Source of the DNA: Dehalococcoidia bacterium UBA1332
GTDB lineage: Bacteria; Chloroflexota; Dehalococcoidia; Lucifugimonadales; Lucifugimonadaceae
Assembly (NCBI GenBank): GCA_002306745.1
Contig: DBSW01000206.1
Location: 1 to 8,795 of the forward strand
Direction of reading: 5' to 3'
DNA length: 8,795 nt
Both the position numbers and the translations under genes were made by a program. The notes below the pieces were generated by a model, which was not told the origin of the DNA, made no database searches, and saw only the letters and a program-made list of their open reading frames with translations. This document shows, one piece after another, positions 1 to 6,045 of this stretch; the first letter of the stretch is position 1, and each line of letters starts with the position of its first letter.

Positions 1-2
1 TT

Positions 3-308
3 TTTGCAAAAAACCGATCACCAGCTGGTAATTTGCCGTTTTTAGAATCTTTTGAAGAGGGAAAGTACATCAATGTTGGAGGAGTGTTGGTGACGCCAGG
101 TGATGTAGTAATTGGTGATGACGATGGTGTTGTCGTAGTGCCATCAGATCGTGCGGAGGAGGTAATTGATTGGATCGAGGAGCAGGAAGAGGCAGAAGAG
201 TTTGTTATTGGTTTGATTGATTCAGAACGGGTTCCTCCTGGAACTTATTACCCTATCTCTGAAGAGACCAAAGACCGCTTCCGTCAATGGAAAGGAAAGA
301 GCGAATAG
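3..308 (+). CDS. RraA / HMG-aldolase family protein, 3' part (5' end outside window)
   Basis: The reading frame is open from base 3 to the TAG at 306-308. It gives the last 102 residues of a protein that starts upstream of the window, so the internal TTG at 33 is not taken as the start. Visible residues match the C-terminal half of the RraA-like fold: FAKNRSPAG, then INVGGVLVTPGDVVIGDDDG followed by VVVVP, the Gly/Asp-rich beta segment conserved in this family, and an acidic helix (RAEEVIDWIEEQEEAEE). Family members are 4-hydroxy-4-methyl-2-oxoglutarate aldolases/oxaloacetate decarboxylases or RraA regulators of RNase E. They have often been mislabelled as menaquinone methyltransferases. The metal- and substrate-binding G-x-x-R-D region lies upstream and cannot be checked. 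The oxidoreductase neighbours favour a catabolic aldolase over an RNase E regulator, but that is inference. The tail after the acidic helix (about 40 residues, ending RFRQWKGKSE) is charged. Confidence 0.82.
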   Translation, partial: FAKNRSPAGNLPFLESFEEGKYINVGGVLVTPGDVVIGDDDGVVVVPSDRAEEVIDWIEEQEEAEEFVIGLIDSERVPPGTYYPISEETKDRFRQWKGKSE

Positions 309-377
309 CAGCTTCAGATAATTTGATGTCGCTTTAGTAGCAGAAAATTTATGTATTGCATGGTTATGTTTAAAATC

Positions 378-397
378 TGGACTGAACAGCCAGTCCA
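378..397. repeat. Inverted repeat, 7-bp stem with 6-nt loop (candidate operator)
   Basis: TGGACTG (378-384) and CAGTCCA (391-397) are perfect reverse complements around the loop AACAGC. The element sits in the 161-nt gap between the RraA-like gene and the PanE-family gene, 73 nt before the ATG at 470. No T-run follows on the + strand, so a classical intrinsic terminator is unlikely. An operator or an mRNA hairpin is possible. The symmetry is seen directly; the function is inferred. Confidence 0.45.
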
Positions 398-454
398 CTT
401 CGTGATTATGGGTGAGATTTAATACGTTTTTGCACTATTCAATGTTAATTGTTT

Positions 455-459
455 AGGAG
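455..459 (+). promoter_or_regulatory. Ribosome binding site deciding the PanE-family start
   Basis: AGGAG lies 10 nt before the ATG at 470. That ATG begins MRIGIMGAGGIGS, which puts the dinucleotide-binding strand right at the N-terminus, as in the family. The frame is open back to a TTG at 449, but that start lies upstream of this AGGAG and would only add MFRSFVL, so the ATG is preferred. Confidence 0.7.
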
Positions 460-469
460 TTTTGTTCTT

Positions 470-1501
470 ATGAGAATCGGGATTATGGGGGCCGGTGGCA
501 TTGGCAGTGTTGTCGGTGGGCTGCTGTCTCAGGCTGGTCATGATATTACGTTGATTGATCAATGGCCGGAGCATGTGAATAAGATAAAAACGGATGGACT
601 TGTCGTCGACCACCGCGGCAATAAAACCTTAGTTAACCCAAAGGCGATTCATCTCCATGAACTGCAGCTAGAAACTGGACTGTTCGATGCTGTATTCATT
701 GCGGTGAAATCATATGACACTGAATGGGCCACTACTATGATGCTCCGTTACGTGGATCCACTTTACGGTGTTTTTGTTAATTTTCAAAATGGAATCAACG
801 ATGAACGAATGGCAGCTATAGCTGGTGTGAAACGGTCTTTGGCGTGCATTATTACTATTAGTGCGGCGCTATATGAACCTGGATATGCCATCCGAACAGA
901 TGATAATTCCCCAGGCTTTAAAATTGCTGAACACGATGGCTCCGATACTCTGCGTGCACGCGATCTCGTAGAAATCATGAACATTGTTGAAACGACTGAA
1001 TTTTCAAGCGACCTTTGGGGCGAGAGATGGTCAAAGCTAATGGTCAATTGTATGAACAATGCACTTTCGGGAATAAGCGGTTTAGGTACAGCAGAGGTTC
1101 GTACTGATGATTACACGCGTCGTATTGGAATACAGCTTGGTGCCGAGGTGGCCCGGGTGGCTAAGGCTCGTATGCAAAATCTCCATTCAGTGCTCGGACT
1201 TTCACCTGAATCAGTGATAGGCGCTGCTGAAGGGCGGAATGTTGAAGAAGTGGATACAGCACTTCTTGAAGCAGCACGAAAAGCTGGGTCAGGTGGGGTA
1301 CCTTCGTTTGGTCAGGACGTTCGAAAGGGTCGCCGCACTGAAATAGATTTTCTTAATGGTTATGTTGGCCAAATTGGTAGACGAGTAGGTGTTCCAACAC
1401 CGTTTAATGACAAGATCGTAGAGATTGTTCATGACCTTGGAATTAAGTTTCATGGTGACATCAAGCATATACAGCCATTGATAGACATGTTGCCCGAATA
1501 G
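470..1501 (+). CDS. Ketopantoate reductase (PanE/ApbA) family NADP-dependent 2-oxoacid reductase
   Basis: This 343-aa protein has the two-domain ketopantoate reductase layout. The N-terminal Rossmann motif is GAGGIGS (residues 7-13), VKSYDT follows near 79-84, and QNGIND near 106-111. The helical C-terminal domain holds K189-x3-N193-x3-N197, matching the catalytic Lys and Asn spacing of E. coli PanE. It ends with SFGQDVRKGRRTEID, FLNG and GVPTP (279-311), including the acidic residue E291 that in PanE contacts substrate. Family members reduce 2-dehydropantoate to pantoate with NADPH, but many paralogues act on other 2-oxoacids. It is about 40 residues longer than E. coli PanE, with an extra stretch around 235-275. 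It lies 41 nt before the Gfo/Idh/MocA gene and after an RraA-like gene, with no pantothenate gene nearby, so I infer a catabolic paralogue and withhold panE. The family call is firm; the substrate is unknown. Confidence 0.9.
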   Translation: MRIGIMGAGGIGSVVGGLLSQAGHDITLIDQWPEHVNKIKTDGLVVDHRGNKTLVNPKAIHLHELQLETGLFDAVFIAVKSYDTEWATTMMLRYVDPLYGVFVNFQNGINDERMAAIAGVKRSLACIITISAALYEPGYAIRTDDNSPGFKIAEHDGSDTLRARDLVEIMNIVETTEFSSDLWGERWSKLMVNCMNNALSGISGLGTAEVRTDDYTRRIGIQLGAEVARVAKARMQNLHSVLGLSPESVIGAAEGRNVEEVDTALLEAARKAGSGGVPSFGQDVRKGRRTEIDFLNGYVGQIGRRVGVPTPFNDKIVEIVHDLGIKFHGDIKHIQPLIDMLPE

Positions 1502-1542
1502 ATTGTTCAAATTTAGATATTGAGTAAAGAGTTTTCTGAGTT

Positions 1543-2817
1543 ATGACATTTAAAATTGCGCTAGTAGGTTGTGGTGGTATGGGACGTCGCCATGCCCATG
1601 GTTATATCGAGCTTCGTAAGTATTTTGACACAGTAGAAATGACTGCAGTTTGTGATGTTCATCGAGACGTCGCTTCAAAGGTCGCTGACGAAATAGGAAT
1701 AGCTACCGGATCTAAGCCTGATATTTACATTGATTTCGATCAGATGCTGAATTCGGCGACTTTAGATGGAGTGGCTATCGTGACCAGTACTCCTATGCAC
1801 CATACATTGGCAATTCGAGCCATGGAAAAGGGCCTTCATGTGATTACCGAAAAACCTATGGCTCTAACCCTAAAGGCTTGTCGTAAGATGCGTGATGCAT
1901 CAGAAAGGATGGGCAAAGTGTTAGCAGTAGCTGAGAATTATCGCCGTGATCCGATGAATCGGTTGACTAGGATGCTAATACAATCTGGGGCGATCGGAAC
2001 TCCTTATTTTGCCCTTGATATTGGTGTAGGTAGTTCTAATGGCTCCGTGATGCATAGTACCGTTTGGCGTGCAAAGAAAGAACAGGCCGGTGGCGCTCCT
2101 CTTGATGCAGGAGTTCACAACGCCGACATGCTGATTTATTTACTAGGTGGAGTTGATACAGTTTTCGCTGAGATAGCTATCAATGAAAATCAACGCACAC
2201 TGAGGCCAATGGATGAGGTCGCTCCAGGTCTGGCTGATATGTATAACCACCGTCGTGAAGATGGTCACCAAATAGGCGATGTTGTTGAGCAAACTGCTGT
2301 CGATACTGCATTCGCAGTAATTCGGTTTAATTCTGGGGCTATCGGGCAATTAATAATGACAGATACCTCACATGGTCAATCTTTGGGAGTATCGACTATC
2401 TCAGGTAGTAAAGGAACCCTTTATCGTCCAAGAAGTCGTTCTGGTGATTCGCCACGTATAGTCACTGCGGATGGAACTGAAATCACGGATGATGCATTAT
2501 TAGAACTAGTGCCCGACTTTGAACTAGAAGATACGCTCTCAATACTTTGGAATGGAGCTCGTCGGATCAGCTCTTATGAGATGGATTTTAGAGATATAGA
2601 CTCAAAAATTCTAGCTTATGAGTACCTTGACATGGTTGCAGCAGCTGCAACAGGTGGTGAGCCTGAGGTGGGGCCTAAAGAGGGTATGGATGCCCTTGCC
2701 TTAGCCTATGCGATGATGGAATCTGGGGTTAGTGGTTCTCCTGTGCATGTCCAGGATGTTGTAGAGGGGCGAAATTCGTTATTTCAAGATGAAATCGATG
2801 CGGAAATGAGCATATAG
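1543..2817 (+). CDS. Gfo/Idh/MocA family NAD(P)-dependent dehydrogenase
   Basis: This 424-aa cytoplasmic oxidoreductase begins with the Rossmann fingerprint GCGGMGRRHAHG (residues 9-20). An acidic residue, D38, ends the second beta strand, where it normally favours NAD. EKPMAL (103-108) is the family hallmark and its Lys is the usual catalytic residue. GGAPLDAGVHNADM (183-196) supplies the conserved D188 and H192 of the substrate site. The C-terminal alpha/beta domain includes the usual G-S-K-G-T-L strand (288-293). Relatives oxidise or epimerise hydroxyls of inositols, sugars or sugar acids, or cleave related compounds. It is longer than the usual 330-390 residues, with an added acidic region around 210-250. 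The start is ATG with a weak AAAGAG (1526-1531), 11 nt upstream. It lies 41 nt after the PanE-like gene and is probably co-transcribed with it. The exact substrate cannot be named. Confidence 0.92.
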   Translation: MTFKIALVGCGGMGRRHAHGYIELRKYFDTVEMTAVCDVHRDVASKVADEIGIATGSKPDIYIDFDQMLNSATLDGVAIVTSTPMHHTLAIRAMEKGLHVITEKPMALTLKACRKMRDASERMGKVLAVAENYRRDPMNRLTRMLIQSGAIGTPYFALDIGVGSSNGSVMHSTVWRAKKEQAGGAPLDAGVHNADMLIYLLGGVDTVFAEIAINENQRTLRPMDEVAPGLADMYNHRREDGHQIGDVVEQTAVDTAFAVIRFNSGAIGQLIMTDTSHGQSLGVSTISGSKGTLYRPRSRSGDSPRIVTADGTEITDDALLELVPDFELEDTLSILWNGARRISSYEMDFRDIDSKILAYEYLDMVAAAATGGEPEVGPKEGMDALALAYAMMESGVSGSPVHVQDVVEGRNSLFQDEIDAEMSI

Positions 2818-2872
2818 TCGAATTTGTTTGTTGATATTTTTTCTCTGATTTATGATCGTGTCGTTCTATAGA

Positions 2873-3790
2873 TTAATCAGGAGAAGCTGAGTCTTTATAT
2901 AGTGATTTCAGCATGCGTAGTTCATCTGCTGAAAGCGTGCTATCTATAGCTGATATGTTGTCTTCTAGATGTTTGATATTTGCAGTGCCTGTTATCACAG
3001 TCGTGACTTCAGGTGGTGCTGCGGCGAATTGATAGCCTTTCCGTATTAGTTCTGCGGGATTTCCGTATGACAGCCAGTCGAGAGCGTGCTCACCTGCATT
3101 GTCCCCCCATTCATTCATTCTCTGTTTTAGTTTTTCTGGTTTAGTTAGCGTTAGCCGTATAGGTGCCATGTTTAAGATTCCAGTATTAGAGGACGCTGCT
3201 AGTGCAAACGAGTATTTAGACGGCCATTGGTTCATAATGCCGTATTTGAACATCACGGAATCCCAAATTGCAGGATGTTTTTTCATGCCCATGCACATTG
3301 CTTCATTTTGAGGGTCTATAGTTAGCATTTGTGTAATACCAAGAAATCTGGTTTTACCTTGCTGTTGTAACCGTTGCATTACATCTATGTAACCTTCAGC
3401 CATGTCGTCATAGTGATCAGGCAGCATTCCGTGTATCTGGAAAATATCGACGTAGTCGGTATTCAGTCTTCGTAGGCTCTGTTCGAGCGATCTGGTAATT
3501 TCGCTCTTGTCTGTTACAACTCCGTCATCGGATTTATAAGTCCACTTGGTGGAGATTAAATAAGAATTTCTTTTGTGACCTTTGAGTGCGCCACCGAGCA
3601 TTTCTTCTGATTCCCCGTACGCTTCGGCGGTATCAAACATGTTCACGCCTAATTCGATAGCCCTGTCTATCAACTTGGCCCTATCGCGATTGTCTAGACC
3701 TGTAACTTGTCCGAACTTAGAAGGTCCGCCCGTCCCATAACTGAGCAACGAAACATCTACTCCGGTATTCCCTAATTTTCTATATTTCAA
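2873..3790 (-). CDS. Aldo/keto reductase family protein
   Basis: This 305-aa protein opens with MKYRKLGNTGVDVSLLSYGTGG, the standard AKR N-terminus. It carries the complete catalytic tetrad: D53 and Y58 in FDTAEAYGESEEMLGG, K82 in ISTKW, and H120 in DIFQIHG. The C-terminal TVITGTANIKHLEDN (264-278) is the cofactor-binding turn. Such enzymes reversibly reduce aldehydes or ketones with NADPH in the cytoplasm; several relatives act on sugars and sugar lactones. The start must be TTG (3788-3790): going upstream, an in-frame stop (TGA, 3815-3817) is met before any ATG or GTG. No good Shine-Dalgarno sequence precedes it. The alcohol dehydrogenase gene upstream stops 17 nt earlier, so reinitiation by ribosomes leaving that gene is likely. 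The gene is convergent with the Gfo/Idh/MocA gene across a 55-nt gap that shows no clear terminator hairpin. Confidence 0.92.
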   Translation of the reverse strand: MKYRKLGNTGVDVSLLSYGTGGPSKFGQVTGLDNRDRAKLIDRAIELGVNMFDTAEAYGESEEMLGGALKGHKRNSYLISTKWTYKSDDGVVTDKSEITRSLEQSLRRLNTDYVDIFQIHGMLPDHYDDMAEGYIDVMQRLQQQGKTRFLGITQMLTIDPQNEAMCMGMKKHPAIWDSVMFKYGIMNQWPSKYSFALAASSNTGILNMAPIRLTLTKPEKLKQRMNEWGDNAGEHALDWLSYGNPAELIRKGYQFAAAPPEVTTVITGTANIKHLEDNISAIDSTLSADELRMLKSLYKDSASPD

Positions 3791-3807
3791 TTTGTTGGAA
3801 TGTTTTT

Positions 3808-4857
3808 TTAGTACTCAAGTATTGCGCGTCCGAGTATCTTGCCACTTTGCAGGTCTTGGCAGGCCTTATTAATTTCCTCCAACTTATATCGTTTGGTTAC
3901 AAGTTGGTCCAGTGGGAATTTGCCTTCTTTGTAAAGGCGTAAGTACATGTTGAAATCTTTGTCTGGGTATGTGGCACCCAATGATCCGCGGTATTGACGT
4001 TGGTGGAACATAAAGTGTCCCGGCCAAACCGTCATTTCTGGTCCAGGCATTCCTATGAGAACTGCCATCCCGCCAATGTTATCGGCACCAGAGCCACCAC
4101 TTCGAGTCACAGGTAGAATTTGTTCGTTAGTGATTCGTAGCCCGATCGCATCAAAGGCGTAATCGACACCTCCGCCGGTCATTTCAATGATAGTGTCTAC
4201 GGGATCTACTTTTGACGAGTTGACAAAGTGTGTGGCACCAAAATTACTGGCGAATTTGAGTTTTTCTTCATCAATGTCAACCGCAATTATTGGGTAAGCA
4301 TTGAGGACGGAAGCCATTTGGATCGCTGATAAGCCAACACCTCCGACTCCAAACACCGCAACCGATTGTTCTGGTCGGACCTTAGCGGTATGCGTAACTG
4401 CTCCTGCTCCTGTAAGAACAGCGCAACCGACGATAGAAGACAAATCTTTTGGTGAATCGTCGTCGACTTTGACTGCGTAGCCACCCCATACAATTACATC
4501 CTCTCCCCAAGTGTATGTGGACGCATCGAGAGGCTCTTCGTTCCATGTAACACCTGCGGAAGGTGCCCTCCAACGCCCATTAATAGGATTTCTTGGAACC
4601 CATGTGACAACAGCGGCATCACCTTCTTTAAGATGGTTGATCTCCGAACCTACCTGAGTAACCACCCCAAATCCCTCATGTCCTAATAGAGCCGGCGTTG
4701 GAGTTTCAGGGTTGTGCATCTGGTGTAATTGAGAGTGACATACCCCGCTTGAGTAGAGCTTAATTATAATTTGGTCAGGTCTTGGGTCTGGAATGTTTAC
4801 TTCATCGACAACCAGTTTTTTTTGGTGTCCGACGTGAATAGCGGCTCTACTTTTCAT
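3808..4857 (-). CDS. Zinc-dependent alcohol dehydrogenase, MDR superfamily (lacks structural-zinc cysteines)
   Basis: This 349-aa enzyme has the medium-chain dehydrogenase order. The catalytic zinc ligands are C40 (in GVCHSQLH), H60-E61 (in GHEGFG) and C145 (in GCAVLTGAGAV). The Rossmann motif GVGGVG (170-175) follows, with D194 in AVDIDEEKL as the residue that usually selects NAD over NADP. The region 85-120, where classical tetrameric and class III ADHs carry four clustered cysteines for structural zinc, has none; it reads as a Trp-rich insert (WVPRNPINGRWRAP, TYTWGED). The layout resembles aryl-alcohol and S-(hydroxymethyl)glutathione dehydrogenase relatives. It probably interconverts an alcohol and an aldehyde; the substrate is unknown. 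The start is ATG, with GAAGGG about 12 nt upstream (4870-4875). It is the first gene of a two-gene operon with the aldo/keto reductase, whose product may act on the same aldehyde pool. Confidence 0.92.
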   Translation of the reverse strand: MKSRAAIHVGHQKKLVVDEVNIPDPRPDQIIIKLYSSGVCHSQLHQMHNPETPTPALLGHEGFGVVTQVGSEINHLKEGDAAVVTWVPRNPINGRWRAPSAGVTWNEEPLDASTYTWGEDVIVWGGYAVKVDDDSPKDLSSIVGCAVLTGAGAVTHTAKVRPEQSVAVFGVGGVGLSAIQMASVLNAYPIIAVDIDEEKLKFASNFGATHFVNSSKVDPVDTIIEMTGGGVDYAFDAIGLRITNEQILPVTRSGGSGADNIGGMAVLIGMPGPEMTVWPGHFMFHQRQYRGSLGATYPDKDFNMYLRLYKEGKFPLDQLVTKRYKLEEINKACQDLQSGKILGRAILEY

Positions 4858-5118
4858 CCTTGTTTTTTTCCCTTCAATCCACCAAACGCCAATGCGATTT
4901 GAAGTTTGTTAACGATAGTGATTTAAGCGACTGCTAGTCTAGCAGGGAGTCTTTATTTCAGGCGCTTTTAATATTTACAATTTGACTTTGATTAGTTAAT
5001 GATTTTATGTGAGTTGTTCTAGATATGTATTTGTAACTGAGCTATAGGCTGTTTGGAATATTAATTTACAAATGTGCATGTATCTGCCGAGCTAGAGAAG
5101 TGATTACCATTTAATTTT
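4858..5118. other. Divergent intergenic region between the ADH operon and the TauE/SafE gene
   Basis: These 261 nt must carry the promoters for both directions. No open frame here resembles a gene. The region is AT-rich from about 4950. I can point to a palindrome at 4931-4945 and a TTGACT at 4982-4987, but no convincing -10 lies at normal spacing on the + strand. No clear promoter pair was found for the ADH direction either. Confidence 0.5.
4931..4945. promoter_or_regulatory. Perfect 15-bp palindrome, candidate operator
   Basis: CTGCTAG and CTAGCAG are exact reverse complements around a single central T. Just outside, GACT (4929-4932, overlapping the left arm) and AGTC (4948-4951) add a partial outer symmetry. 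It lies 73 nt upstream of the ADH start and 173 nt upstream of the TauE/SafE start. The near-absence of a loop argues for a protein-binding site over an RNA hairpin. It could serve the ADH-AKR operon, the permease, or both. Function is inferred from position and symmetry alone. Confidence 0.4.
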
Positions 5119-5973
5119 ATGATTGACCTTTTTCCACTAAATGCTTCCTTGGGAGAATTAATATTTCTTGGTCTTTTTACTTTTGTTATGGGAATATTCG
5201 CTGGCATGGTCGGCGTGGCGCTTGGGGCTGTTCGTTTACCCGTCATGTTGGCATTAGGGTTTAATCCTGTGGTAGCTGCTGGTACGAATCTTGGCGTGAC
5301 CATACTCGGAGGATCCGCTGCCGCTGTACCTCATTGGCGAGATGGGCGAGTTGTAAGTCGAGTAGTACTGATAATCGGTGTCCCAGCAATTCTTGGTTCT
5401 CTATTGGGTGGGTTATTAGCAGATGGGGTAAAAGCGTGGATGCTTCTGACATTAATAGCGACGCTTACCATTATCTCTTCTATGATTTCGTTTCGTCAGT
5501 GGTGGATCGAGATAAAACCTTCGTTAAGTCTTGTACCTGACCAAAATCTAAACAATTTTAGAACCGCAGATCTAAAACATGGAATAAAACTAAACTCACG
5601 CAACCAATCAGCATATGCGGGTATAGTTTTGGTCATTGGCGTTATAGGCGGAGCTGCTGGTCTAGTTCTAGCGGTGTTGAGAATTCCGGTTTTAGTGAAC
5701 GTTATGAAGATGGATCCTCGTTACGCTGCAGGTACTAATAACGTAATCGGTGTTTTTGCAGGAGTATCCGGATTTCTCGGACACGCAGCGAATTTGAATT
5801 TCGATGTTGCGGTGCTTATGGTGATGGGTATTTCGGGGATGGTTGGTAGTTTTATAGGTGCTCGTCAGACAGGTCGTATAGGTGATGCGACGATGAGGTT
5901 GATAATTGCTTTGTTGCTTGCAGGGACCACTCCTATAGTCGTTGTACGTATTTTCTCCGAATATCCTAACTAG
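5119..5973 (+). CDS. TauE/SafE family membrane permease (sulfite/organosulfonate exporter-like)
   Basis: This 284-aa protein is strongly hydrophobic, with about eight likely membrane segments split by a polar loop (about residues 128-165). The two halves carry the internal repeat typical of this family. Repeat one, about 26-72, contains LGAVRLPVML, then LGFNPVVAAGTNLGV. Repeat two, about 173-222, contains LAVLRIPVLV, then MDPRYAAGTNNVIGV. The P-x-x-A-A-G-T-N motif appears in both. Family members are proposed to move sulfite, sulfoacetate, other organosulfonates or small organic anions across the inner membrane, and direction and substrate are rarely proven. The start is ATG: an in-frame TGA at 5101-5103 rules out extension. 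The only purine-rich stretch upstream (GAGAAG, 5095-5100) is 18 nt away, so initiation looks weak. It stands divergent from the ADH-AKR operon, and no sulfur-metabolism gene is visible beside it, so sulfonate transport is not assured. Confidence 0.88.
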   Translation: MIDLFPLNASLGELIFLGLFTFVMGIFAGMVGVALGAVRLPVMLALGFNPVVAAGTNLGVTILGGSAAAVPHWRDGRVVSRVVLIIGVPAILGSLLGGLLADGVKAWMLLTLIATLTIISSMISFRQWWIEIKPSLSLVPDQNLNNFRTADLKHGIKLNSRNQSAYAGIVLVIGVIGGAAGLVLAVLRIPVLVNVMKMDPRYAAGTNNVIGVFAGVSGFLGHAANLNFDVAVLMVMGISGMVGSFIGARQTGRIGDATMRLIIALLLAGTTPIVVVRIFSEYPN

Positions 5974-6045
5974 CTATTTTGGTTGAACGATTTAGTTTAT
6001 TTTTCATCCGGGTATTGTCGATGCTAATGTGTCTGGCAAGGTAGT

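Noticed and set aside
33..308. Complete 91-residue gene starting at TTG 33
   Set aside because: The frame is open back to base 3 with family-like sequence (FAKNRSPAGN), so it is the 3' end of a longer gene cut by the window edge.
378..397. Inverted repeat as an intrinsic terminator of the RraA-like gene
   Set aside because: The stem is followed by ACTTCGTG and not by a T-run.
449..469. TTG start adding MFRSFVL to the PanE-like protein
   Set aside because: It lies upstream of the good AGGAG site at 455-459, and the family begins at the MRIGIMGAGG segment.
419..613. 64-residue open frame on the - strand
   Set aside because: It overlaps the start and Rossmann motif of the PanE-like gene in antisense, and its sequence has no domain-like features.
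2818..2872. Bidirectional terminator between the convergent Gfo and AKR genes
   Set aside because: A T-run exists (about 2838-2843) but no stable GC-rich stem precedes it on either strand.
3104..3117. ATTC tandem repeat (ATTCATTCATTC)
   Set aside because: It is three short units inside the AKR coding sequence and translates to ordinary residues (MNEW region).
4982..5010. Promoter for the TauE/SafE gene with -35 TTGACT
   Set aside because: No -10 with more than three consensus matches lies at 16-18 nt, so it is kept only as a remark on the intergenic region.
5119..5973. Specific call as a sulfite or taurine-linked exporter
   Set aside because: The family motifs are clear, but no sulfonate or sulfite enzyme gene is nearby, so only the family name is supported.
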